64,000 nucleotides of DNA from Rhynochetos jubatus (taxonomy: Eukaryota; Chordata; Aves; Eurypygiformes; Rhynochetidae). The notes under the pieces were generated by a model that was not told the DNA's origin, made no database searches, and saw only the letters and a program-made list of their open reading frames with translations. Numbering within the stretch: position 1 is the stretch's first letter; each line of letters starts with the position of its first letter. Both the position numbers and the translations under genes were made by a program. Location of the stretch: positions 44,797,700-44,861,699 of the forward strand of contig CM050648.1 of the NCBI GenBank assembly GCA_027574665.1. The letters run 5' to 3'. Of this stretch, positions 11,909 through 23,849 are shown piece by piece.

Positions 11909-12420
11909 TGTTGTGGTTTAACCTCAGCCAGTAACTAAGCATCACACAGCCACTCACTCCTCACACAGTGGGATAGGGGAGAGACTAGGAAGGGTGAAAG
12001 TGAGAAAACTCATAGGTTGAGATAAAGGCAGTTTAATAGGGCAAGAAAAAGCCACGCGCACAAGCAAAGCAAAAGAAGGAATTCATTCATCGCCTCCCAT
12101 GGCAGGCAAGTGCTCAGCAATCTCCAGGAAAGCAGGGCTCCATCAGGTGCAACATTGCTTGGGAAGACAAACACCATAATTCCGAATGTGCCCCCCCTCC
12201 TTCTTCTTCCCCCATCTTTATATGCCAAGCATGATGTCATATGGCATGGAATATCCCTTTGGTAAGTTGGGGCCAGCTGTCGCAGCTGTGTACCCTCTGA
12301 ATTTCTTGTGCACCCCCAGCCTACTCACTGGTGGGGTGGGGTGAGGGGCAGAAAAGGCCTTGACTCTGTGTAAGCACTGCTCAGCATTAGACATCCAAGG
12401 TTTTAGCCAAGAAATATCAT
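11909..12420 (-). mobile_element. Solo LTR of an avian endogenous retrovirus, minus strand
   Basis: The plus-strand left end begins 'tgttgtggtttaacctcagc', which is the 3' terminus of the LTR in reverse. Read on the minus strand there is a CRE-like TGACATCA/TGATGTCAT element (12232-12240), a TATA box (12216-12224), and a polyadenylation signal ATTAAA (plus-strand 12032-12037) before the conserved terminal block. No internal retroviral genes flank it, so it is a solo LTR left by recombination of a provirus. The U3 end beyond about 12400 is diverged, so that boundary is approximate. It shares terminal and core-promoter blocks with the LTRs at 23260, 40818 and 60229, but its middle section differs, so it is a sister subfamily. 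A 76-codon open frame at 12010-12240 is a chance frame within the LTR. Confidence 0.85.
12216..12240 (-). promoter_or_regulatory. LTR core promoter: CRE-like site and TATA box
   Basis: Read on the minus strand, a CRE-like octamer (12232-12240) is followed after a few bases by CATATAAAG (12216-12224). The same pair occurs in the LTR at 23260-23849 with nearly the same spacing, so it is a family feature rather than chance. Activity in the host is unknown. Confidence 0.6.
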
Positions 12421-15400
12421 TGTGAAAGATCTGACAGTCTAGCACAGAAGCTAATTGTTAGCTGATGCTAAACTTAGAAGAGCAACTGAAACTTTGTGTA
12501 TAATGTTATCATACGCCCACCTGATTGGCAAAATCCTGTTTATCTTCTAGCTATGTATATTATTTACATAATGTTTTATTACCGGAATCAAATGACATTT
12601 AAAAATACCTTTAGGACACCAAAATAAAACTTCCTGAATAGCTTACTAAAATCTTAATGCTTAAATCTAAACCAATAATCTTAAATAATGTTTACTGTCG
12701 GTAACATACCACTATATTGTATATTTTGTATAATGCATGCTACAGACTTTGGGTAACAATTGTACTTAATGTCACTTAATTGTATTTAATGTTTTCTTCT
12801 GTTTAGGACCAACTTCACTACAATCAAATTTTCTTCATGTGGCAGAGTAGTACTTACAACAATTATTATTACAGGTAGGTTAATTTTAAAGAAGCTAAGC
12901 AATAACTTTGTTGAAAAACTTTGCTCTAGTAAACACAAACTTGCGAATTTGGTTAATGTTTGACACGTATTTTTTATCAGAAAAAAAAATCCCAAGATTG
13001 GAATGTTTTTCTTCCATTTGAGAGTTTGGTGTACAGGAATAGATGTACATAAGACAAAAAATCTGTAATACTTTTCCCCTTCTTTATGAGTATGTGAACA
13101 CATGGTCTATGCCTCTCATGAGTGTGATAGTCAGACTGGATACTCTGGAGCTGGTCTGGCTTCTCTCAATTGTCTCTTCACCGTATCACAATCTGTACAA
13201 ATAATTAGATATTCCCTTAAGCAAAGGCTATAACCCATTTTTATCCATTTGCATTTACTGGCAACCAGACTACAGGCTCCTTCTTTCTCTCATTCATTTT
13301 GCCTCAATTATTTAATCCACGGCAAAATGTTTGCCAGAGGAAAGACGGAGAGAAAGGCATGGCAGTATTCTTTATTGCTTAACACCTGACTTCACTGATA
13401 CCCAAGAAAAAGACCATGTATACAGAGCTAGATTCATCCTGTAAACAGTGTATTTGACTTCACAATTTCACCTTAAGTTATTCAGAGTAATTTTTAGATA
13501 CTGAAGTTTTTAGAAGCCTAAGACATTCACTACTCACCCTTCAAATTACTTAGTAACTTCATTCTGCCTTAAAATCTGTTAGTATCTTTGTGTTATTTAT
13601 AGATAAAGAGAAGATAATTTTTTTCTGATTCATTTTTAAGAAAACAGTGTACAATGTTGGGAGAGTGTAGTGTGATGCAGTGCCCTTACTGATCACCCTC
13701 TTCACCCAGAATCATAAATGCTATCTGAGATTTCACTTTTCCATGCAGCAAGCGCATGATCTGGGTGTTTCATACAGCCTCATGACAGTATGTCCTACAC
13801 AGGCAACACGGGGAGAAAGGCTGTACCTGCTCAGAGGCACATTGGTCTCATCAGGCAAATTGGCAAAAACTTGCAGGAAGAGGTTCACATCAGGCCAAAA
13901 GTAATGTGTAAAATCTTCCAGGAATAATAGCTCTCTTAGGGTGTTCATTTTGTTCCACTGACTACAAAGGCCTTTCATATGTTTATCAGTTTACCGCAGA
14001 TATTTCAGATAAGAGCAGGTGGGCCCTAGGCTCATTCTCAGGCCTGAAATTCCTTTAGCCTAACACCTAGGCAATATGCTAGAGTACTGGTGTAAGTACG
14101 CTGGGCCACCTCCCATTGAACAGGTAATACCTTTCTTTGGGGGTGGGGCATTCAGCTTTCACATACAGACAAGGCTTTTTGTTTATTTTTAACTACTACA
14201 AAGAATAATTTTCACCTTCAAGAAGCCATTCACTCCTTCAGTTCCTTGCAAGGGACAGTCAGAATAAGCTATTGACAAGGACATCTTCAAGTTCCAAGCT
14301 TCTGCTGAAACGTGAGGGACTTTGCACCTCCCAAGTACAAAAATAGGCCTGCTTTTTGTTCTGCTGTTTTATATACATTTAACAACAAAAGGAATGGCAA
14401 TAATTTGCACCCAAATTGCTGTGTGTGTTGTGTGTGAGCCACTGCAGAGTATGGAGCTCCAGCTGAAGCGCTGGTGGGACAGCAGGCTTGTAGATAGACA
14501 GAAAGGTGATCAATGGCCCCAGAAAAGAAAATGAGATTATTAAGAGTTTTACCTTCTAATTGTCTGGATCCCAAATACCATTGATTTGAGGTTTTTTTAG
14601 TTTAAGAATTTGTACACCTTTTATGTTGACATTTAACTTTATGTTTACAGAATACCACTGTAAATCAAGAATTTTGATTGGTTCTGCCCCTCTCTGTTTG
14701 CACAGGAAGCAGGCATAGATACTTCTTTTAGGCAAACTGAAGTGTAGTCTAAAAAAAAACCCAAAACCCAACAACTTCTAAATAGGAGCTCTATATTCAT
14801 TTCTTGCATATTTTGTAGTCTTTCTTATGCAATGTGTTTACTGCACTATCAAAAATTGAGCTGTGCTTTCACTTTGCCTGGTTCAATGAAATGCTATATT
14901 TGGGAGAATCTAAGTTTTAAACAGTGACAAGGATTATTGAACTTGCTCTAGACTGTGAAAGAAAATCAATAAGGTATAATAAGAGGACAGCAATGTTGAT
15001 AATATAACAAATCCTTTAATACAAACAGTGAAGGAATGTAGACACCAGATACAAAATTCAATACAGTTCTATGTGACTGAAACCACAGGAAAAGCTTACA
15101 AATAGTAGAGATACATCCTTGCCAGTCATTTATAAAGATGTGTGATTTACTTACTTCTCATCAGTACTTTAGCAAGACAGTGATGGATCTGGATCTTTGG
15201 GGTAGGAGATATCATTAGAAAGTTTGTAACTTCAAGGATCTCTCATGATCCAGACTAGGCAGGAACCATACTGATGACGAGCTTCAGACATGAGCTCATT
15301 TGTCATCAGTATCAAGCTCACAGGAGTTACTGAGTCAGGTTCCATGCAGCCACATTAGAAGAACAGAACTGCTATTGGAGGCATCCCTGCCCTTTTTCTT

Positions 15401-18400
15401 GATCAACTTGCATGAGGAGAGGGAAGGAGAGAAGATGTAAAATGTCATTAACCTTTTATCTGCAGAGTGACTGCAAGGAAAAGTGGTTATTTAGGCTGCT
15501 AGCAGAAAACAAGACTACAAACAAATTCCCAGGCAAAAGAAGCGACTGGTATAACTTGAAAGCTTTGGTTGAAGCCAAAGCTTAGCCAAATTTTACCATC
15601 AGCAAGCTACGTTGTATGGAGAATACTCAGAATTTAGGAAATATTAGATTACACTGCTTTTCAGACTACTGCGGCACAAACTTTGTCTTTTCACACCACT
15701 GCAGTTGAGTGTTTTCCCTTCTTTGTAGATATTTCTGTTCTTTTAGATAGCAGATAGGTTTCGTTGCAACTATAAATGGCATCAGTCTGTGAAAGTGAGC
15801 TGTAACTGTTGCTTGGGTACCCCTTGTACAAACAGGGTATATTGGAGAAAGTAGGAAAATTGTATTAAAAAAAAATATAAGAGGAGAGAGAACTTAACTT
15901 TCAAGGTGTTTGTCAGATGCATAGCAATTCTTCAGCATTGGAAATACAAGGAGAACTTTGACTACCAAGATGAGATGGCCTGCTGTTATATTATTTTACT
16001 ACTAAAAGGAAACTTCTTGAAAAAAAAGTCACTTCACATATACTAGCATGTGGCTAGAGCTAGAACACAGCAATTTAAATGCACAGAGCATTAAAAATAG
16101 AAATAGAAAGTAAATTTCTATTTAATGCTGCACCCAGCTGAGCCCTCAGGAAAGATTTTAGGAAGTAAACTCTTTTTTTTCCCCAGATTAAGATGTTGGA
16201 GAACTAGCTAGATCAACATCAAATATTATGAAGTTGGGAATGCAAAAAAGAGAGAGATGATTAAACAAGAGGTGCACACCTGTCACAGGTTAGCTGTCAG
16301 CTAAAGGGAATGAATTAATGAGAACTCCATCCCCATGCACAGTATATTAAGCAATTGCTTGGTTTAAGAATTTCCAGGCACATACGTTTCCCTCAGGTTT
16401 CCTATTTACACCCTGTCCAGAACCAATCCTGTACAGTTCCTGTCTCTAGAAGTAATATATAGCAATTTCCAAGAGCAGAAAAGTATCCATTTGCAGTTAT
16501 TTTGGTTTTAGAGATTTTGTTTCAAATAGATGCTTATTTAATACGGTAGATTTATACTATACTCCACAAGTTACTTTTAATTCCTAGGTTAAGAGTTAAG
16601 TTATAGGTTAATTAGATTATGGACAACCACAATAAGACCAATGGATTTAGAATGGCCTAATATCTCAAACATACTATGTATCTGATTAGATAACAGCCAT
16701 TACACTGACAGTAGGTGACCATTCTGCAATCATCATTGTATAGGATTTATGACTTTATTACCTGTAAATTCTCAGAACTTTCATTAATTCCAGTAATACG
16801 CTCTGAATCAGGCATTATTTTGACATCGACTATGATGGCAATAATTCACTTCTGAAGGTGGCTACCTCCTCATAGTGAAATTATTTCCAGAATAGTAATT
16901 TTCCCTGTGAGATCTTCTTTTTCTACTCGCCCAGCCTCCATGCAGTAAAAATGGCTTTACTGCTTTCCCACTATATTATTCTGACTGAAGGGGTGTGATA
17001 TTCCCAGCAGCACTCTTTGCTCCTGCAGCCTCTCTCGGAGATTCTGCATTTACCTACCCCTGCCCTCCTCAGTTCCAACTAGCAAAGAACAGACTCAGCC
17101 ACAGAAACCGTGATGTAGCAGCCAATGTGCTTCAAAGGCCAACAGTTCAATGTCGTTCAGCACAGGGGCGCAGCTACACTTTCCTGATTATAGCCTGCCC
17201 GTAAGGTCTTATCCCTGGATCAAGGATAACATACAATCCTACCTTCTGGTGCTGAGGTTATATATTCATCTTTTACAGTCAAATTATATGTTCAGATGGG
17301 GCTGGAAGTTAAGGAAAGGGAAAGTCAACTGTCATAGTACAAAGAACTGGGTTTGTACCATGCAGGACTGAAGAACACCAGACTGAAGACTCCTACAGCC
17401 CTTAGGCTTGGAGCAGTCCTAACACAGGGACTTCCCAAAGGATTGTCATCTTCCAGATTTGTAGCCATCGTATAAAATGCTTGGGCAGCCTAACCAGAAC
17501 AAGGACTTTCCACAGAGTGAGGGGCTTGAAAGGGTCAGCACAAGAGACCTGGCATCCGGTTGGGCAGCAGGGAACGCACAGATGAAGGAAGTTCCGCTCA
17601 AGGGTTGAGCTTGGACCACAAGGCTCTGCCTGGTTTTCTCCAAGGCAGCACAGACACGTCAGAAACCCTGCCAGCTGTAGCCTGTGGATGAGATTTCTCT
17701 GGAGTTATAGATCCCGACAGCCTCAGCAGCTACATGAAGCTGGCGGTAACAAACTGAGGCTGTAATTTCACTTGTTTCACCTTATGCTTTTTTTATCCCT
17801 CTGCCAGCAATATTGGTGCTCCTTTCTCCCTATGAGGAGATCTTGGCGAACTCCAGGCTAAGGAACCCAATCTATACTGTGTTTTATAAATACTCATAAA
17901 TATTCATGTTCACAAGGTTTTCTTAACATGTAAATACACCCATCCTTTTTTGTTGTATTTTAAATCGCACCAGTTAGGCATTCAATGTATGTTAATTCTG
18001 GGGTTTTGTTTGTTCTAGTAATCATGGATAACTATTTTAGCACAAGAATAGCTTAATTTAAAACTGCATAAAAATTAGGTTTCTGATTTTAAATGGAAGC
18101 TAGAGATAAAACTGTGAAAACAAGACAAATAACCTTAGAACTGTAAATGACCTAAAGGTGCTGTAAGATAAATAGTGCTGCTAATTCTTCATGAAGTGTT
18201 AAACACTAAATCATTAAGATATTTTTTCCCCAATGGAAATATCTGATTTGGTATTTTCAGCTGCTGATGATTTTAAGGCAGTATTTAATATAATTCCATG
18301 AAACAGAAAAACAACAAAAAGAAATTCATCTTCCAACTAGAGAGGTTTATGAAATAATTAATTTGGAAAACCATTAACTTTCTTAACATTAGTAACGTGC

Positions 18401-20585
18401 TCTCCAGAATTCTTACACTATGGCTTCCTTTCTAAATCACCTCTTCGCCTGTAATTATTTCTGAGAACTGTTAGTGAATTATTTACTCAATGTTAATCTG
18501 TAAAGCAGACCATTTAAGTAATATGCTGGTATATAGACTGAGGAAAGTGTGAGCTGAAGACCAATAAAGAATCCAAGCACCTAATCTACATTTCAGAGCA
18601 TATATGGCTTTAAACCATATTTCTTGTATGATTAAAGCTAAATGAATTTACTTCTTATATTAGCTTAGTAATGAATTGTTGAACCACGGCAAAACATTGT
18701 ATGCCCATCGTGATTCTATATCTGGGTCGTATCAATATGATTTAGTTTAATTGCAGTTGAAATCAATATTGTAAATCTGTCTTAAACATCCTCGGGGCTT
18801 TTCAGGTTTTTAACAAAATTATTTTAAAATGCTTCTTGTCAAGCTAACATGGCTTTGAAATACAGTCAAGGTGAAGTAAAGATTCTTGAAACTCAGAGTA
18901 ACTCACAGGGTTTCAGAGCTGTGAGATGAAAATCAAGCCAGAGTCAAGATATGCTTCCACAGGCAATTAAAAAACAAAGGAGAAAGAACTGATGTTGTAA
19001 TAGCATCAGCTCTGATACTATTGTCTACAGCCTTCCTGACAGAGCGATGCAAGGAGAGAATCTCCCCTACTTCTTATAGCACTGAAGTACCAGAATCCAT
19101 CTTCTGCCATTCCTCCTCCTTCTCCCCTGCATCAAAGGAGGGGGGAAAAAGCATTCAAAAGTGCACAAAAAGATGGGGTAGGACATTCACTGAGATACTG
19201 GTAAGCCCTAAAATGCTTTTGCCTGTTCAGAACCATCACCAAGAGAATCCATACAGGTCTATTTCAGGAAGGCCAGAGAGAACATACATGCAGTTGTTTG
19301 AGGGATATTTATTAAAAAAAAAAAAAAAAAAAATAGTAGTAGTAGTAGTGCTACACCTGTTCAAGAAAAGAGTAATGCGTTATGAATGCATTATGTCTAA
19401 CATTTTCAGGCACAGTTCTACTGAAGTGTCAAGAATAAATAGTAGCAGCTCATCAGCTGGAATTCATGGTGAGAAAGTGATGCAATGTCCAATGTGGTTA
19501 AACCACAAAGAATAGTAATTACTGAATTGTAATGTGACACTTGCCTGTGCACAAAGCTCAGTGCGAAATCCAGAAGCAAGTTCTGCTTCTGTGATTACAC
19601 ACAATTTAGAGCTCGTATTTAGTACCTTTGCTCATAGAGCATTGCAGGGCCCTTAACAGACCTTTTACCAACTGACTGACAGATTTCCCAGTGCTAAGAA
19701 GGGTTAAGAAACACTGCAGCAACTCACCTACTCACACGTACACTATACAACCCCACCTCTTCAAGAGTCCTGGAGGCACTAGTAGCTTGCATTGTGTCTT
19801 GGATCTTTGCTTACAGTTTGTATCTGCATCTCACCTACTGATGACCCTGTGAGTAGCATAGAGGGACTGTGTCTAGATTAGCACATCTGGCCCATAACCC
19901 CTAAATAGTTCCAGGCTGTCACCTGCTTTGGCTTCATACAGCCCCACTGATATGATTTAAACTGCTCCAAGACCTCTGGCTTTGCTAGTTCAGTTTCAGG
20001 ATTGCTAATGAAGTACTCACTCTTTCAAAAATCGTGTTCTTTGATTCTGCTGCTTTTAATGACTCTGGGCAGACTTCTTTGAAAGCTTGACTTTATACTA
20101 CTGTTTCTGATGAGATAGCTCTTAATTTGTCAGTATACATTTTGCACCTAATACTTACTGTATAACAATCCACTGATACTCTGTGATTAGATATCTACAA
20201 CTCCTTTCCATGAGTTCCACACACGACTTTACAAAGGGAAATAGAGGTTAATTACCTGAAAATTAGTTGAGTGATCCCACTGTAAGCGAAGATAATGAAA
20301 AAGTCTCAGTAAAATCGTGCTACAAAATAGTCTTCTAATGATGAGTGATAAACTACACTGACCTAAATGATAGGTACCTTGGAGTTCTTTTTAAATTTCA
20401 CATAGAAAACATTCAAAAAAGAATACATTTCTTCACATAACTCAATAGCTTGTATTGTTCTCTTTCTCAGACTTTTTTCAATGATGTAGCTCAGTTATTC
20501 TGCACCTAATTTTCCAATAAAGCAGCTCACCATAGCTTACAATATATTTTCAATTATTAGTTTCTAGGGAAACATAATTAGGAAC
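12421..20585. other. Long A+T-rich non-coding stretch
   Basis: No exon, RNA gene or mobile element recognised. There is a 9-base-arm inverted repeat at 15560-15568/15575-15583. A somewhat G+C-richer segment without recognisable coding lies at about 17380-17760. The 164-codon frame at 19021-19515 is inflated by a poly-A run and a TAG microsatellite and is not credible as a gene. Confidence 0.6.
19314..19349. repeat. Poly-A run followed by (TAG)n microsatellite
   Basis: Twenty A residues (19314-19333) run directly into five TAG units. The combination resembles a retroposon tail followed by microsatellite growth, but no retroposon body is recognisable upstream. Confidence 0.9.
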
Positions 20586-22047
20586 ATGAAGGTGCACAAG
20601 TCCATGGGACCTGATGGAATACATCCACAGGTCCTGAAAGAACTGGCGGATGAGGCTTCAAAACCTCTATCCATCATATTCAAAAAGTTGTGGTGGTCTG
20701 GTGAAGTTCCCACTGGCTGGAAAAGGGGGACCATAACCCCCATCTTTAAAAAGGGGAAAAAGGAGGACCCAGGAATCTACAGGCCAGTCAGTCTCACCTC
20801 TGTGCCTGGCAAGGTCATGGAACAGATCCTCCTGCAAACCATGCTCAGGCACATGAAGAATGAGGAGGTGATTGGTGACAGCCATCATGGCTTCACCAAG
20901 GGCAGATCATGCCTGACAAATATGGTGGCCTTCTATGATGGGGTCATGACCTTGGTGGATAGAGGACAGCCAACTGACGTCATCTACCTGGACTTGTGCA
21001 AAGCCTTCAACACCGTCCCACACGACATCCTTGTCTCTAAACTGGAGAGGCATGGATTTGATTGATGGACCACTCGGTGGATAAAGAACTGCCTGGCTGG
21101 TTGCACTCAGAGAGTTGTGGTCAATGGGCCAATGTCTGAGTTAAGACCAGTAACAAGTGGCGTTCCACAGGGGTCGGTGTTGGGACCAGTCCTGTTTAAC
21201 ATCTTCATCAGTGACATGGACAATGGCATTGAGTGCACCCTCAGCAAATTTGCTGATGACAGCAAGCTGTGTGGTGTGGTCAACATGCTGGAGGGAAGGG
21301 ATGCCATCCAGAGGGACCTTGACAGTCTGGAGAGGTGGGCCTGTGCCAACCTCATGGAGTTCAACAAGGCCAAGTGCAAGGTCCTGCACCTGAGTCGGGG
21401 CAATCCCAAGCACAAGTACAGCTGGGCTGAGAGTGGATAGAGAGCAGCCCTGAGGAGAAGGACCTGGAGGTACTGGTGGGTGAGAAGCTGAACATGAGCC
21501 GGCAGTGTGCGCTGGCAGCCCAGAAAGCCAACCGTATCCTGGGCTGTATCCAGAGAAGCGTGGCCAACAGGGCAAGGGAGGGGATTCTCCCCCTCTACTC
21601 TGCTCTTGTAAGACCCCACCTGGAGTGCTGCATCCAGCTGTGTAGCCCCCAACATCAGAAGGATATCGACCGGTTGGAGCGAGTCCAGAGGAGGCCACGA
21701 AGATGCTCAGAGGGCTGGAGCCCCTCTGCTATGGGGACAGGCTGAGAGAGTTGGGCTTGTTCAGCCTGGAGAAGAGAAGGCTTCGGGGAGACCTTATAGC
21801 ACCTTCCAGTACCTGAAGGGGCCTACAGGGAAGCTGGGGGGGACTTTTTACAAGGGCCTGTAATGACAGGACAAGGGGTAATGGGTTTAAATTGAAAGAG
21901 GGTAGATTTAGATTGGATATCAGGAAGAAATTCTTCACGGGGAGGGTGGTGAGGCACTGGGACAGGCTGCCCAGAGAAGCTGTGGATGCCCCATCCCTGG
22001 CAGTGTTCAAGGCCAGGCTGGATGAGGCTTTGAGCAACCTGGTCTAG
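20586..22047 (+). pseudogene. CR1 ORF2 reverse transcriptase, broken
   Basis: In intact CR1, ORF2 copies element RNA into the genome using endonuclease and reverse-transcriptase activities. Here only the RT palm and C-terminus remain. Motif A is YLDLCKAF (Asp codon at 20991-20993), motif B is SGVPQG (21156-21173) and motif C is FADD (21249-21260), with Phe in place of the more usual Tyr. The frame has an in-frame TGA at 21063-21065. A frameshift near 21425-21436 follows; the TAG at 21438-21440 is only reached because of it. A further frameshift lies near 21695, and at least one more change lies near 21800. The last segment reads to the normal ORF2 stop at 22045-22047 (TAG). All three frames are therefore needed to cover it, and the copy cannot make a working protein. 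Similarity stays clear along its length, so decay is moderate. Confidence 0.95.
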
Positions 22048-22138
22048 TGGAGGGTGTCCCTGCCCATGGCAGGGGGGTTGGAACTAGATGATCTTTAAGG
22101 TCCCTTCCAACCCAAACCATTCTGTGATTCTGTGATTA
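20586..22138 (+). mobile_element. CR1 LINE, 5'-truncated, with most of the RT domain
   Basis: About 1.55 kb of a CR1 non-LTR retrotransposon, the largest element in the window. It starts inside ORF2 at the 'SMGPDG' segment of the reverse transcriptase, runs through the RT palm and the C-terminal region, then the short 3' UTR with 'ttggaactagatgatcttta' and ends in 'attctgtgattctgtgatt'. The endonuclease domain, ORF1 and promoter are absent, as expected for the usual 5' truncation during target-primed reverse transcription. It is richer in G+C than its flanks. No clear target-site duplication is visible. Confidence 0.97.
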
Positions 22139-23259
22139 TGTTAATACATAAATCCATATACATTGTATGGTTTCCTTCCAGGAAATTAAAATTATATTCT
22201 GCATTTAAATAGGACACAGAAGTTTAAACTTACAGTTTCTAGAGTGAGCAAGCTTTTTAGGTATGGTTTGGGGGTTATTCTTTTTTTCTTTCTATTTTTC
22301 TAACAATCTTCTTATCCCAGGCAGATCAATCAATAAGACATGTCCTTCTGAGTGTTGTATAAAATTTCTTTTTCCATTTTAGAATGAACCTGACTGAGGA
22401 ACTGTGTCCGTCTGAGGCATTTTCAACCAATAACATTACATCTCTTCAACAAACACATTTAAGGCCTGACTAGAATATGTTTTGTCATGGCTACAATAGC
22501 AGCAACCTCTTTAGAATTGTAGAGGATGAGTCCTGGCCCGCATGGACATCCTTCAATCATTACACCAAGAGGCTACATGCAAGAGTCTTTCTTTAAACAA
22601 ACCACTCATGCTGTTCTCTGAATCCTTTAGCTGAGCACTTGGAGAAATGATTTTACAAAAGATACACGTATTTTGTATTTAGAAAAGCTACTGCACGTTG
22701 ACATCTGAAGACTAGTACCTACACAGAAAATAATTTTCTGTAAATATAGTAAAAAATTTTGAGTATACCTTTACACAAATGGATGCACACAGAAAGTGAT
22801 GGTATAACAAAAAGTAAATTTTAAAGCAAGTACTTTGTTTTGTTTCGGGGTTTTTTTCTTATGTTCATGGGAGGCTGAGTAGTACTTTTTCAAATACTTT
22901 ATGATTTCGTTTGATTTGCTTTCATTTCTTGCATGAGATTTTATGAGTATTTTTACTGATTTCATAATGAAATCGCTAATATATTTTGTATTTAGAATTC
23001 TCTAGTTAAGCTGTACAATTAGGCAGCAAATAATATACTATTTGAGTGGACTGTAGCCTGTACATAAAGGAGATTGGGATTAAAGTTTCTCAATTATTAT
23101 GGCCTTTTTGAGGATATAACAGCAGTCAGCTGTAATTTACACCCTCCTAGCTGCATTCTAGCTCTAGCTGGGTTCCAGTTCAAACAAAGCTTTTATTAAC
23201 TTGCTTATTAACTTATTAACATATTAAATGGTTTAATTTAAACGAGAGCTGTAGTTTCC
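22139..23259. other. A+T-rich non-coding stretch
   Basis: Unique-looking sequence between the CR1 and the LTR. It holds short A+T-rich runs and local TTAAC repeats around 23193-23222. No gene or recognisable element. Confidence 0.6.
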
Positions 23260-23498
23260 TGCTTTAGACTCGGATAGAGTTAGTTTTTCTCCTCCTAGTA
23301 GCTCACACAGTGCTGTGGTTTGGATTTAGGATGAGAATAATCACACTGACATTTTGGTTGTTGCTAAGTGGTGCTTATACCAAGTCACCAAATTTTCAGC
23401 TTCCCATGCTCTGCCAGTGGGGAGGTGCAGAGGAAGCTGGGAGGGAGCACAGCCAGGACAGCTGATCCAGACTGGCCAAAGGGATATTCCCTACCAGA

Positions 23499-23522
23499 TG
23501 ATGTCATGCTCAGTGTATAAAC
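23499..23522 (+). promoter_or_regulatory. LTR core promoter: CRE-like site and TATA box
   Basis: TGATGTCAT at 23499-23507 is followed by GTATAAAC at 23515-23522. Order and spacing match the minus-strand LTR at 11909-12420. If used, transcription would start near 23550 and run rightward. Confidence 0.6.
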
Positions 23523-23658
23523 CAGGGGGAGTTGGCTGGGGGAGCAACTATCGCTGCGTGGGGACTGGCTGGGCATCAGTCGGTCAGTGGTTGCATCACT
23601 TGTTTTTCCTGGGTTTTGTTTCTTTCTATCTCTTTTTGTTGTTTTCCTTTTCATTAAG

Positions 23659-23693
23659 TTGTTGTTGTTATTATTATTATTATTGTTATTATA
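23659..23693. repeat. TTG/TTA trinucleotide microsatellite
   Basis: Three GTT units followed by TTA units with one interruption, inside the U5-side part of the LTR. The LTRs at 40818 and 60229 have trinucleotide (TAG-type) runs at the equivalent place, so this is a mutable spot of the family. Confidence 0.9.
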
Positions 23694-23849
23694 TTTTGTT
23701 TCAATCATTAAACTATTCTTATCTCAACCTATGAGCCTGCTTGCTTTTGCCCTTCTCATTCCCTTCCCCATCCCACCAGGTCAGGGAAGGGTGAAGGAGC
23801 GGGAGCAGCTGTGTGGTGCTTGGTTACTGAGTGGGATTAAACCACCCCA

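Larger units (their letters stand above)
23260..23849 (+). mobile_element. Solo LTR of an avian endogenous retrovirus
   Basis: About 590 bases, beginning with a diverged TG-start block ('ggatagagttagtttttctc') and ending 'gggattaaaccacccca'. It contains a CRE-like TGATGTCAT (23499-23507), a TATA element (23515-23522), a T-rich and TTG/TTA microsatellite stretch in the R/U5 part (about 23659-23693), and ATTAAA (23707-23712) before the terminal block. These landmarks match the order seen at 40818-41393 and, in part, 60229-60592. There is no gag, pol or env on either side, so it is a solo LTR. Several overlapping open frames within it, such as 23354-23734, are chance frames running through the T-rich tract. 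Confidence 0.88.

Noticed and set aside
17380-17760. Possible exon in a G+C-richer patch
   Set aside because: The only frame (minus 17446-17643) has no recognisable domain and no matching splice sites; conserved non-coding DNA remains possible but cannot be tested here.
19021-19515. 164-codon plus-strand open frame
   Set aside because: Lysine and valine runs come from the poly-A and TAG microsatellite; no recognisable domain, promoter or splice context.
21107-21698. Long minus-strand frames (up to 185 codons) over the CR1
   Set aside because: They are antisense shadows of the G+C-richer CR1 ORF2 coding sequence.
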